From an uncultured Clostridia bacterium (lineage in GTDB: Bacteria; Bacillota; Clostridia; Christensenellales; Aristaeellaceae), in contig CAMKNZ010000013.1 in NCBI GenBank assembly GCA_946414315.1, positions 1 through 63,908 of the forward strand: a stretch of DNA of 63,908 nt, read 5' to 3'. This document shows positions 1 to 8,097 of the stretch, piece after piece. How positions within the stretch are numbered: the stretch's first letter is position 1; each line of letters begins with the position of its first letter. A program made the translations under genes and the position numbers. The notes below the pieces were generated by a model, which saw only the letters and a list, made by a program, of their open reading frames with translations, was not told the origin of the DNA and did not search any database.

Positions 1-747
1 CATGAAGAAGGCGCCCATCACCACGCCGCCGCCGCACAGATGCGCCAGCAGGAAGGAAGGATCAAAGCCCTTGCCGCCGAACAGGCCGATAAACAGCGTA
101 AAGCCGATCAGTACGGAGAAGCAGATCTGGCCGTGGATGATGTCCATGCTCCACAGCAGCAGGCCGCCGACCAGCAGTGCCAGGATGGAGCTGCCGATTA
201 CGCCGTCCGCCGTGCCCAGGAACATATTCGTGATATTGATCGTTTCGCCGGCTTTCATGGCCGCCACAGGCGTCGCGGACGCGATCATGTCCACGCCGTC
301 GATCAGCTGGTGAACCACCGGCTTGATCGCCATTGCGTTGGCAAAGGAGATCAGCAGGAAGCAGCGCGCAGCCAGCGCCGGGTTGATGAAGTTCTTGCCC
401 AGTCCGCCGAAGCAGCATTTGCACACCGCGATGGCGAAGACGGAACCGATCACCGGGAGATACAGGGGCGTTTCCGATCCCAGGGACAGGGCCAGCAGCA
501 GGCCGGTAACCACCGCGCTGCCGTCCCAGATTGTGCTGGGCTTTTTGCATATTTTGCAGAAGAGCCATTCCGTCGCCACGGCGGACACGATTGCCAGGGC
601 CACGATGCCGAAAGCGTTCCAGCCGTAGACCAGGATACCGACAATCGTCGCGGGCAGCAGGCTCAGGGCGACCATCCGCATGATGAAGGGCGTAGTCCAT
701 TTATCCCTTGCGTGTGGTGCCGCGGAAAGATTCAGCGCCGTATTCAT
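1..747 (-). CDS. rnfD: Rnf complex subunit RnfD (partial, 3' end outside window)
   Basis: This is the membrane subunit D of the Rnf ferredoxin:NAD+ oxidoreductase, which couples electron transfer to Na+ or H+ export. The frame is open from the ATG at 747 to the left edge, giving 249 codons with no stop. Translation shows several hydrophobic segments and a short SATPVA stretch, matching the place where RnfD/NqrB proteins carry a covalent FMN on threonine. Its start overlaps the rnfC stop as ATGA, so the two are translationally coupled. rnfG, E, A and B would be expected beyond the edge. Identification is firm; the FMN site is inferred from family knowledge. Confidence 0.9.
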   Translation of the reverse strand, partial: MNTALNLSAAPHARDKWTTPFIMRMVALSLLPATIVGILVYGWNAFGIVALAIVSAVATEWLFCKICKKPSTIWDGSAVVTGLLLALSLGSETPLYLPVIGSVFAIAVCKCCFGGLGKNFINPALAARCFLLISFANAMAIKPVVHQLIDGVDMIASATPVAAMKAGETINITNMFLGTADGVIGSSILALLVGGLLLWSMDIIHGQICFSVLIGFTLFIGLFGGKGFDPSFLLAHLCGGGVVMGAFFM

Positions 748-2093
748 TTCTGACCGCCCCCTTCCCGTTTTCTTCTTTCAAGGATCTCTGCCTTGGCCTG
801 CTTGAAGGTCGGCGTCAGCGGCCGCTTGGCCGGGCAGGCAAAGCTGCAGCTGCCGCACTGGATGCAGTCCATCCCGTAGAGTTTCTTTTCGTACCGCTCA
901 TAGTCCCCGGCGATGGCCGCGTCGGCCATCAGCTGGGGCGTCAGGCCCATCGGGCACACCGTGGTGCAGCGGCCGCAGCGCAGGCAGCTGGTCATCAGCT
1001 CCTCCGCCGCCTCGACCGGATCCTCCGCCAGCAGCGTCAGGCCGTTGTTCTGTTTCTGGATCGGGATATCAAGCGAGCCGATCGCGATGCCCATCATGGG
1101 TCCGCCGGAAAGGGCCTTCTTGATTTCCATGCCTTCCTTCACGCCGCCGGCGGCTTCCAGCAGTTCCGCATAGCTGGTGCCCACCCGGACCATATAATTG
1201 CCCGGTTCGGCAACGGCTTCGCCCGTGATCGTGAAGCACTGGCTGTAAAGCGGTTCACCGTAAAGCACCGCCTTCTGGATCGCGTAGAGCGTGCCCACGT
1301 TCTGCACGACGCAGCCCACGTCCGCCGGCAGCTTGCTGGTCGGGAAATCGACGCCGGCCACCGCCTGGATCAGGCTGCGCTCGCCGCCCTGCGGATACTT
1401 GGTAACCATCGTCCGGACGCTGATCCGGGGTTTATCGGAAGCAGCCCGGCTCATGGCCTCGATCGCCTCAGGCTTGTTATCCTCAATGCAGATCACGCCG
1501 TCCGCGTTCGGGAACAGCCGGAGCACCAGCTCCATGCCTTCCACGATCTCGTTGGAATGAATCCGCATCAGCTGATCGTTGCAGGTCAGGTAAGGCTCGC
1601 ACTCCGCGCCGTTGGCGATCACGTACTCGATTGCGTCCGGATCCTTCGGGGCCAGCTTCACGGCTGTCGGGAAGCCCGCGCCGCCCAGGCCGACCACGCC
1701 GGCGTCTTTTACGCGCTGGATAATCTCGCTGTTGGACAGCTGCGCGGCGTCAGTGCGCTGGGTATAATCGGCGAAAGGAGTGAACTGTCCGTCGTTGGCA
1801 ATGACGATACACTCCGCCATGCCGCCGCCGAGCACCCGGCGCTTTTCGATGGCTTTGACCGTACCGGAGCAACTGGAATGAATCGGAGCGGAGATAAAGC
1901 CGTCCGCTTCGGCGAGCAGCTGGCCTACCTTTACCTCGTCATTCTTTTTGACCACCGGTTTCGCGGGTTTTCCGATATGCATGGACAACGGGAAAACCAT
2001 CTCTCCCTTTGGGTCGAAGAGGCGCAGACGGCTTTCCCGGCTCAGGTCCTTGTGACCTTCCGGATGAACGCCGCCGCGAAATGTGTTTTTCAC
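744..2093 (-). CDS. rnfC: Rnf complex subunit RnfC
   Basis: RnfC is the peripheral, NADH- and FMN-contacting subunit of the Rnf complex. Two ferredoxin-type 4Fe-4S motifs are visible near the C-terminus, CLRCGRCTTVCP and CIQCGSCSFACP. The N-terminus has the family opening TFRGGVHPEGHK. An upstream in-frame ATG at 2168 would add 25 residues with no family resemblance and would leave almost no leader after the promoter at 2183-2211. The GTG at 2093 is therefore chosen; it has AAAGGAG about 11 bases upstream and gives 449 residues, normal for RnfC. It is the first gene of the rnf operon and overlaps rnfD by four bases. Confidence 0.93.
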   Translation of the reverse strand: MKNTFRGGVHPEGHKDLSRESRLRLFDPKGEMVFPLSMHIGKPAKPVVKKNDEVKVGQLLAEADGFISAPIHSSCSGTVKAIEKRRVLGGGMAECIVIANDGQFTPFADYTQRTDAAQLSNSEIIQRVKDAGVVGLGGAGFPTAVKLAPKDPDAIEYVIANGAECEPYLTCNDQLMRIHSNEIVEGMELVLRLFPNADGVICIEDNKPEAIEAMSRAASDKPRISVRTMVTKYPQGGERSLIQAVAGVDFPTSKLPADVGCVVQNVGTLYAIQKAVLYGEPLYSQCFTITGEAVAEPGNYMVRVGTSYAELLEAAGGVKEGMEIKKALSGGPMMGIAIGSLDIPIQKQNNGLTLLAEDPVEAAEELMTSCLRCGRCTTVCPMGLTPQLMADAAIAGDYERYEKKLYGMDCIQCGSCSFACPAKRPLTPTFKQAKAEILERRKREGGGQK

Positions 2094-2182
2094 TGCAGTG
2101 CCGACTCCTTTCGTGTTAATCGATGCAAGTTGTCTCTCATCTAAATTGTATTTGAGTATGCTGTTCATACAGCTCTGTATTC

Positions 2183-2211
2183 ATAGTATCAGACCGTATC
2201 TGAAAAGTAAA
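2183..2211 (-). promoter_or_regulatory. Predicted sigma-A promoter of the rnf operon
   Basis: On the minus strand TTTACT (2206-2211) and TACTAT (2183-2188) are separated by 17 bases. The implied transcript would start near 2176, leaving a leader of about 80 bases before the GTG of rnfC. Confidence 0.5.
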
Positions 2212-2226
2212 GCAAATCCGGCGGTT

Positions 2227-3111
2227 TTAAGGGCTATTATTTCCAGTTGCTTCCAGCGTATAGGGATCTTCTTTGGTCCCGTTTCCGCCGGTTATCCGGA
2301 ACCTGTCCGCCGCCAGCTGGATCACAGGCCGTGCGCCTACGTCCTGGTTGTGTGCGCCGAGACGGCCTGCGCTTCCATCCTTCTTGGTCGACCTGGCCTG
2401 GTTTGCCACACTCTCTGCATGCTCCCGCAGCCAGTACGGCGTATGGCTTCCGTCCCTGGCGGAGTAGACAAAGGCTCCGGTGGAACGGATCGCATACTCC
2501 GTCGCCATTGCCTTTCGTGTTTTCAGCTTTTTTTTCGTAAGGCCCATATCAGCATTGTTCAGGTCTTTATAGGACGGGACGCAGATCTTTCCCATCGTTC
2601 CGAAGGGAAGCAGCGCTTCCATCTCCGTGTCCGTAAACGCGGCTTTAGCAAATTCCCCGTTCAGTTTCCGCCCCAGGTCCGTTTGTTCAAACGCATCGCC
2701 CAGTTTGCTGTACTCTTTGAGATCCATGTGCATCGGGGAAGCAAACAGGATATATTCGCTCATCAGGTAGATGCTTTCCCCGTCCGTGCTCATCACCCGC
2801 CAGAGAATGGGTTCCTTTTCAATCGGCCCCGGATCGTAGGGATCGAGCGGATCGTGTTTTTTCAGTTTCAGTTCCTTCCGCTTAGCGGTTTCCCAGTCCC
2901 GGTATTCTTTCCGCCAGCGGGCGGTATTGGCCGGGTCGTCAGGGCTCCCTCCCGTGATTGTCTGCGGATACCGTCCGAATGTGACATAGGTATACCCTGT
3001 TTCGCCGCTGTATGGTTTCAGGGCTTCCGCATCTTCTGCCCGCACTGTGTCCGGCAGGAATGCAGCCGCCAGCAGAATCACTGCCAGCAGGATGATCCCT
3101 GTTTTCCTCAT
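2227..3111 (-). CDS. Secreted DUF6273-type protein
   Basis: The 294-residue product starts with a clear Sec signal peptide (MRKTGIILLAVILLAAAFLP, cleavage near VRA/ED). The mature part carries the hallmarks of DUF6273: FGRYPQ, PILWRVM, a YLMSEY segment, and ARPVIQLA near the end. This domain is common in exported proteins of gut Clostridia and has no established biochemical role. The middle is lysine-rich and a proline/aspartate-rich DPLDPYDPGP segment lies near residue 90. It stands alone, with the rnf operon downstream and a divergent gene upstream. The fold assignment is fairly safe; the function is unknown. Confidence 0.75.
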   Translation of the reverse strand: MRKTGIILLAVILLAAAFLPDTVRAEDAEALKPYSGETGYTYVTFGRYPQTITGGSPDDPANTARWRKEYRDWETAKRKELKLKKHDPLDPYDPGPIEKEPILWRVMSTDGESIYLMSEYILFASPMHMDLKEYSKLGDAFEQTDLGRKLNGEFAKAAFTDTEMEALLPFGTMGKICVPSYKDLNNADMGLTKKKLKTRKAMATEYAIRSTGAFVYSARDGSHTPYWLREHAESVANQARSTKKDGSAGRLGAHNQDVGARPVIQLAADRFRITGGNGTKEDPYTLEATGNNSP

Positions 3112-3255
3112 TCCGTATCCCCTTTCCGGATCCGTTTTCCTTATGGTTTCGTCTTCCGGATCTTTGTGTATATTGTATCACCCGTACCGCCGTTTGCATA
3201 GTTTTTCTTCATTTTCCGCCCATGCGGATGCTTCGCTTCCGGCTGCTTTGCCGCA

Positions 3256-3285
3256 TTGACAAGCCGCGCCGGGAAGCATTAAAAT
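3256..3285 (+). promoter_or_regulatory. Predicted sigma-A promoter of the LacI-sensor/GGDEF gene
   Basis: A perfect TTGACA at 3256-3261 is followed after 18 bases by TAAAAT at 3280-3285. A second TATAAT at 3285-3290 overlaps but is too far from the -35. The leader is about 50 bases. Confidence 0.55.
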
Positions 3286-3343
3286 ATAATATATACAAAG
3301 TACCAACAGGCAAATAAACAGCATTTTGAAGGATGGTCATTGA

Positions 3344-5233
3344 ATGAACAGCGGAAGGCATCAGTTCCGGATCGCGTTTTTGACAGTGGACTGGAACTAT
3401 GAGCTGGTGGAAAACACACTCCACGGGCTGCTTCAGTATACCGCCGACCATCCGGAAGTCCAGGTCTGTGTTTTCGACTGTTTCGGAAAGGATCTGGGCA
3501 ATGACAAGGACAGAAGCGAATACGCCATCTTCCGTTTGCCGGATCTCTCCGGCTTTGACGGTATGCTCATCCAGAGCAACCAGATCATCTGGCAGGAAGC
3601 CCGGGAAGAAGTGGAACGGCTGGTCACGGAAAGCGGCATCCCGGCTGTTGCGATCGGATGCGAACTGGAGGGCTGTACGCTGGTCCATTTTGATAACCGA
3701 AAAGCGCAGTATGCCATGGCTGAACACATCATCCGGGAACATGGCGCCCGCCGCCTGGTATACCTGACCGGCAATATGGATAACAACTGTCCCGAAGGCC
3801 AACAACGTCTGGATGGTTTCCTCGATGCCTGCCGGGATAACGGAATCCATGAAAAGGCCATGGAAATCATTCACTGTACCTGGCGCACCGGCGACGGCGT
3901 CAATGTCGCCCGCCGCTGGATCCGGGACAAGGAACCCCTCCCGGACGCCTTTATCTGCGCCAACGATGAAATGGCCCTGGGGCTGATGGAAACGCTGCAG
4001 GAAAACGGAATCCGCATCCCGCGGGACGTGCTGGTCTGCGGTTTTGACAACCTGACCAGTGCGGAGCTGTCCAGCCCCCGCCTGTCCACCGTGCATACCG
4101 ACCACAGCAAGATGGACTATTTCGCGGCTGATGTCCTGATGAGCAAGATCCGGGACGGAATCAATCGCGACCGGATCCCCTTCAATTATGAATTGATCTG
4201 TTCCGAATCCTGCGGCTGCCATAACGCGCCCCGCCGCGGTGTTATCCGGGACCTGTATTTCCAGCAAACCCGTTTTCTCCGCTCCTTCTATGTACAGCAG
4301 GATCAGATGGCTGAAGACCTGTTCGAAGCCAAAGACCTGCCCGACCTGATGCAGATCATCAGCAAAAACCATACCATCTTCGGCTGCGATGATATCTATC
4401 TGTGTATTAACGAATACTATTTCGACAACTATGACAAAAGCATGTGGCCGGACTATGCCGAGCGCTTTGACTCAACGATGGTTCTGTACAACAGCGGTAT
4501 CCGGGAACAGGCGGGAAAAGATGATATGATCCGTTTTCCCACCACGGACCTGCTGCCGGAAAGCCTGATGGAAAAAGAATCCTTCCTGATGTTCTACCCC
4601 CTCCACTACAACACCTATTCCATCGGCTACATCGTTCTGAACGGGATCTGTACCGCAGCCAAATTGAACCTGCACGAAAACATCCTGAACTTCCTGGAGA
4701 TCGCTATTGAAAACGTGCGCAAAAAAAGCCTGCTGCACAACCTGAACGACACCCTGGACGATCTGTATATACACGATGCGCTGACCGGACTGTTCAACCG
4801 GTTCGGCCTGGGCCGGTTCGGCCAGCAGCGTTTTGACGATCTGCTTGCTTCCGAAGGGGTCGTCCAGGTGCTCTTCATCGACATGGACGACATGAAATCC
4901 ATCAATGACCGGTACGGTCACGAGGCCGGGGACATGGCCCTGAAGGCTTCCGCCCGCCTCCTGCAGCGCACCTGTTCCCCCGACGCGTTTATCATGCGCT
5001 ACGGCGGGGATGAATTTATCATTATCGATACCGGCAGGATCCGCCGTCTGGATAAGATGATCCTGGAAGCCGCCGATGAGTACAACCGCACCTCAGGCAT
5101 GCCCTTCAGCCTGGGTTTCTCCGTGGGAGTGATGCGCACCGACAGTCAGGAGCGCCTCCCCATGGACGACTGCATCAGGGAAGCAGACTCCCGCATGTAT
5201 AAAATCAAACAGAAAAGAAAAGCAGGCCGCTGA
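3344..5233 (+). CDS. Periplasmic-binding-like (LacI-type) sensor fused to GGDEF diguanylate cyclase
   Basis: The 629-residue protein has three parts. Residues 1 to about 300 resemble the ligand-binding domain of LacI-family repressors (segments such as AFICANDEMALGLMETL, VLVCGFDN and PRLSTVH) but there is no DNA-binding helix-turn-helix in front. About 300-460 is a GAF-like region followed by a short linker helix. About 467-625 is a GGDEF domain with DALTGLFNR and an intact YGGDEF (553-558). The RxxD product-inhibition site usually five residues before GGDEF is absent. No signal peptide or membrane segment is seen, so it is probably cytoplasmic. The likely role is c-di-GMP synthesis tuned by a small molecule, perhaps a sugar. 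The ligand cannot be told from sequence. Confidence 0.85.
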   Translation: MNSGRHQFRIAFLTVDWNYELVENTLHGLLQYTADHPEVQVCVFDCFGKDLGNDKDRSEYAIFRLPDLSGFDGMLIQSNQIIWQEAREEVERLVTESGIPAVAIGCELEGCTLVHFDNRKAQYAMAEHIIREHGARRLVYLTGNMDNNCPEGQQRLDGFLDACRDNGIHEKAMEIIHCTWRTGDGVNVARRWIRDKEPLPDAFICANDEMALGLMETLQENGIRIPRDVLVCGFDNLTSAELSSPRLSTVHTDHSKMDYFAADVLMSKIRDGINRDRIPFNYELICSESCGCHNAPRRGVIRDLYFQQTRFLRSFYVQQDQMAEDLFEAKDLPDLMQIISKNHTIFGCDDIYLCINEYYFDNYDKSMWPDYAERFDSTMVLYNSGIREQAGKDDMIRFPTTDLLPESLMEKESFLMFYPLHYNTYSIGYIVLNGICTAAKLNLHENILNFLEIAIENVRKKSLLHNLNDTLDDLYIHDALTGLFNRFGLGRFGQQRFDDLLASEGVVQVLFIDMDDMKSINDRYGHEAGDMALKASARLLQRTCSPDAFIMRYGGDEFIIIDTGRIRRLDKMILEAADEYNRTSGMPFSLGFSVGVMRTDSQERLPMDDCIREADSRMYKIKQKRKAGR

Positions 5234-5253
5234 TCCTCAGCCGCCTGCCGCTT

Positions 5254-5281
5254 CCGGGACCGCGTATGGTCCCGGTTTTTT
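5254..5281 (+). terminator. Rho-independent terminator
   Basis: CCGGGACC (5254-5261) and GGTCCCGG (5268-5275) form a perfect 8-bp stem with a 6-base loop followed by six T. It ends the GGDEF gene. Confidence 0.9.
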
Positions 5282-6626
5282 AATCTTTTCTCATGGAGGT
5301 CTCTCCCTGTTCGCACCGGAAATAGACCTTGTATTTTTCCAGTTCAACCCCGTCCTTGGCAAATAGCTCGTCGATCGTGAGCAGCATATACCCTTCCTCT
5401 TCCAGGTACCGGACGATCTGCCGGGCGGATTCCGGAGTATTGTCCTTGATATCATGACAGAGAATGATATCCCCGTCATGGATCTTCTTCTTCACTGTGT
5501 TCAGCACTTCGGACGTTTTGCGTCCCCGCCAGTCATAGGTGTCCAGGCTCCACTGGATATAGGCCCAGCCGGCCTTCACCTCGATCATGCGCGGATACCG
5601 CCCGCCGGGCACCCGGTCATACCGCACCGGAATACCGATGGATTTGATCATCGCCTGGTTCACCTTCTGGGGCATAATACGCAGGGCGTGACCGGAGGAT
5701 TTGAGCACATTGCCGTGATGCCAGTTGTGGGATCCGATTGCGTGGCCTTCGTCGTGTTCCTGCTGAACCAGATACCGGTTGTCCTTGATCAGGTTGCCGA
5801 TCACGAAGAATGTTCCCCTGGCGCCGGTCTCCATCAGGGCGTCCAGCACCTTTGGCGTGTTTTTTGCTTTCGGGCCGTCGTCGAAGGTCAGCGCACAGGT
5901 CTGGTAGTAGGACAGATTGTCCGTCTGCATCTTCGCTTCTTCCGTCATCATATCCCTGATCTCCGGATAGAAGAGCGTCACTTCCATCAGTGTATGATAA
6001 TCCGGATAGAGTTCGTTCGCCGGATAATGCAGAACCAGGGACATGCCGTGAAGCGTGAAATCAGCCTGCTCCAGCGCTTCCCTCGTGCACAGCCGGTCCA
6101 GCTTTTCAGCGTCCGGTTCCTCGTCCGGCCAGTAATCCGTCAGCGTCTGCCGCACTCGGGCGCTCAGGGTGTCCCAGATATCGTCGTCATCCTCAAAGAT
6201 ATCCGTCAGATACAGCCGTGTTCCGTTCTCCATGTCGTAGGTTCGGGTGGTGAACCGCTGGTCTGTCAGCTTCTGGTGATAGACGGTCCGCGCCTGCACC
6301 AAAAAGCTCAGCCAGCTCAGCCCCGTCCGGCTGTAGCGGATCTCAACGTCCAGCCTGCTGTTTTTTTTGCCGCTGTTGCCGGCGCTCTTCAGCTCCGGGC
6401 CCAGTTCTTCCGCCCATGCTTCCGCCAGCGCGTTGATCTCGTCCGTAACCTCCGGCAGCGCCGTTTCCGCGTGCCAGAGTTTGATTTCGCTTTTGTTCTT
6501 CTGGGTGGTCGTCGTAAAGGTGTTGGTGACCCGGTGGCACGCCTGCAGGCCTTCTGCGCATACGGTGCCGAAGCTCAGGGAGATCAGCGTCAGGATCAGA
6601 AGAATGCCGGTGAACACCCTCTTCAT
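5280..6626 (-). CDS. PdaC-like polysaccharide deacetylase
   Basis: This is an exported NodB-fold deacetylase of 448 residues that likely removes acetyl groups from peptidoglycan or another envelope glycan. The start is the ATG at 6626, which begins a signal peptide (MKRVFTGILLILTLISLSFG). Longer upstream reading is rejected because it runs into the prs promoter region. The N-terminal half resembles the DUF3298/DUF4163 module of Bacillus PdaC (TRTYDMENGTRLYLTDIF). The C-terminal half has the NodB motifs TFDDGP, SHNWHH, a variant motif 3 (RVPGGRY where RPPxG is usual), SLDTYDWR and ILCHDI. It converges on the GGDEF gene and its stop lies in that gene's terminator tail. Confidence 0.88.
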   Translation of the reverse strand: MKRVFTGILLILTLISLSFGTVCAEGLQACHRVTNTFTTTTQKNKSEIKLWHAETALPEVTDEINALAEAWAEELGPELKSAGNSGKKNSRLDVEIRYSRTGLSWLSFLVQARTVYHQKLTDQRFTTRTYDMENGTRLYLTDIFEDDDDIWDTLSARVRQTLTDYWPDEEPDAEKLDRLCTREALEQADFTLHGMSLVLHYPANELYPDYHTLMEVTLFYPEIRDMMTEEAKMQTDNLSYYQTCALTFDDGPKAKNTPKVLDALMETGARGTFFVIGNLIKDNRYLVQQEHDEGHAIGSHNWHHGNVLKSSGHALRIMPQKVNQAMIKSIGIPVRYDRVPGGRYPRMIEVKAGWAYIQWSLDTYDWRGRKTSEVLNTVKKKIHDGDIILCHDIKDNTPESARQIVRYLEEEGYMLLTIDELFAKDGVELEKYKVYFRCEQGETSMRKD

Positions 6627-6736
6627 ATACTCTCTGGGCTCCTTTCCGTTTGATTGAAATATTATAACAAATCCGGTCCGCAGCCGCAAGGATCGGAGCA
6701 TGGCAAAAAAAGGAACAGAAACAACCAGATTCTCAC

Positions 6737-6765
6737 TTCTCTTTCTGTAAATTTGAGAGTATAAT
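6737..6765 (+). promoter_or_regulatory. Predicted prs promoter with palindrome over the -10
   Basis: TATAAT (6760-6765) follows a weak TTCTCT -35 (6737-6742) at 17 bases. The -10 sits in the centre of a 13-base palindrome, GAGTATAATACTC (6757-6769), which could be an operator. Confidence 0.5.
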
Positions 6766-6809
6766 ACTCCCGTCGGTAACGTTCTCGACCTGATTTTGGG
6801 AGGTTCGTC

Positions 6810-8027
6810 ATGACAGATTTTGTCAGCACATGGAACAAAGACTCTTTCCTCACCTATCCTGTCGGTCCTTTGGGACTCATCGCAATGCCCGGAACCGAAG
6901 AGATAGGTGAAAAAGTCAACAGCTGGCTGAAGAAATGGCAGGATCATACCGAGGAATCCATGCCCGGCGATATGAGCACGACGCCCGGTGCCGAGCGTGA
7001 AAACTTCCTGATCGACGTCACCTGTCCCCGTTTCGGAAACGGTGAAGGCAAGGGCATGATCAAGGAAAGCATCCGCGGTTACGATATGTATATCCTCTGT
7101 GACCCCGGCGCATACAACGTTGAATATAAAATGTTCGGGCAGACCATTCCGATGAGCCCGGACGAGCACTTTGCCAACCTGAAGCGGATCATCGCCGCCA
7201 TGGGCGGCAAGGCCAAGCGTGTTACGGTTATCATGCCCATGCTGTACGAAGGCCGCCAGCACCGCCGTGCTTCCCGGGAAAGCCTGGACTGCGCCATGGC
7301 GCTCCAGGAGCTGGAGAACATGGGCGTGAGCAACATCATCACCTTCGATGCGCATGATCCCCGGGTCCAGAACGCCATTCCAACCACCGGCTTTGAGAGC
7401 ATCATGCCCAGCTACCAGATTTTCAAGGCCCTGCTGAAGAAGGACAAAACCCTCCGGATCGACAAGGATCATATGATGATCGTTTCGCCGGATGAAGGCG
7501 CGATTGACCGCAACATCTTCTACGCCTCCGTACTGGGGCTAGATATGGGCCTGTTCTATAAGCGGCGTGATTACACCCGCATCGTCAACGGCCGCAATCC
7601 CATTGTTGCCCATGAATATCTGGGCGACAGTGTCGAAGGCAAGGACGTGTTCGTCGCGGACGACATGATCTCCAGCGGTGAAAGCATCATCGACCTGGCC
7701 AGGGAACTGAAAAAGCGCAAGGCCAACCGGATTTTCGCCGGCTGTACCTTTGCCCTGTTCACCAACGGAATTGAAGCCTTTGAGGAAGCGTACCGCAACG
7801 GCCTGATCGACCGGGTTATCTCCACCAACCTGACCTACCGCAAGCCTGAACTGGCCCAGACCGAATGGTTTGTTGAGGCGGATATGAGCAAGTATATTTC
7901 CTTCATTATCGCCACCCTGAACCATGACCGCAGCCTCAGCAAGCTCCTCAACCCCTACGACCGGATTCACGCGCTGATCAAGCGCTACAACAACGAACAG
8001 ATGGCCGCCGGTATCCGGCTGGTCTGA
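6810..8027 (+). CDS. prs: Ribose-phosphate pyrophosphokinase (long variant)
   Basis: PRPP synthetase makes 5-phosphoribosyl-1-diphosphate from ribose 5-phosphate and ATP for nucleotide, His and Trp synthesis. At 405 residues it is about 90 longer than the classical enzyme (about 315), mainly through an extended N-terminus and insertions. Core features remain: the RQHRRASRE segment aligned with the ATP-site RQDRK/REP region, FDAHDPRVQN aligned with the DLHAxQxQ site, and the PRPP loop VFVADDMISSGES, where the classical form is VVDDMIDTGGT. The start is the ATG at 6810 with GGGAGG about 9 bases upstream. It is monocistronic with a strong terminator. Confidence 0.87.
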   Translation: MTDFVSTWNKDSFLTYPVGPLGLIAMPGTEEIGEKVNSWLKKWQDHTEESMPGDMSTTPGAERENFLIDVTCPRFGNGEGKGMIKESIRGYDMYILCDPGAYNVEYKMFGQTIPMSPDEHFANLKRIIAAMGGKAKRVTVIMPMLYEGRQHRRASRESLDCAMALQELENMGVSNIITFDAHDPRVQNAIPTTGFESIMPSYQIFKALLKKDKTLRIDKDHMMIVSPDEGAIDRNIFYASVLGLDMGLFYKRRDYTRIVNGRNPIVAHEYLGDSVEGKDVFVADDMISSGESIIDLARELKKRKANRIFAGCTFALFTNGIEAFEEAYRNGLIDRVISTNLTYRKPELAQTEWFVEADMSKYISFIIATLNHDRSLSKLLNPYDRIHALIKRYNNEQMAAGIRLV

Positions 8028-8046
8028 CCGATCCGAAGCGTATAAA

Positions 8047-8081
8047 AACACCGGGTTCCGTTTTTCACGGAACCCGGTGTT
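8047..8081. terminator. Bidirectional terminator between prs and the CapA-like gene
   Basis: A perfect 14-bp stem (8047-8060 with 8068-8081) has a 7-base loop. T runs follow on both strands, strongest on the minus strand, so it can end both converging genes. Confidence 0.9.
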
Positions 8082-8097
8082 TCATATTCCGGGCGTT

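Noticed and set aside
708-2144. Long open frame on the plus strand opposite rnfC
   Set aside because: The translation is rich in His, Arg and Ala with no family resemblance, has no ribosome site, and lies antisense to a clear RnfC with two 4Fe-4S motifs.
6627-7472. Upstream extension of the deacetylase reading frame to about 730 codons
   Set aside because: The added part is antisense to prs and has no homology; the signal peptide starts at 6626.
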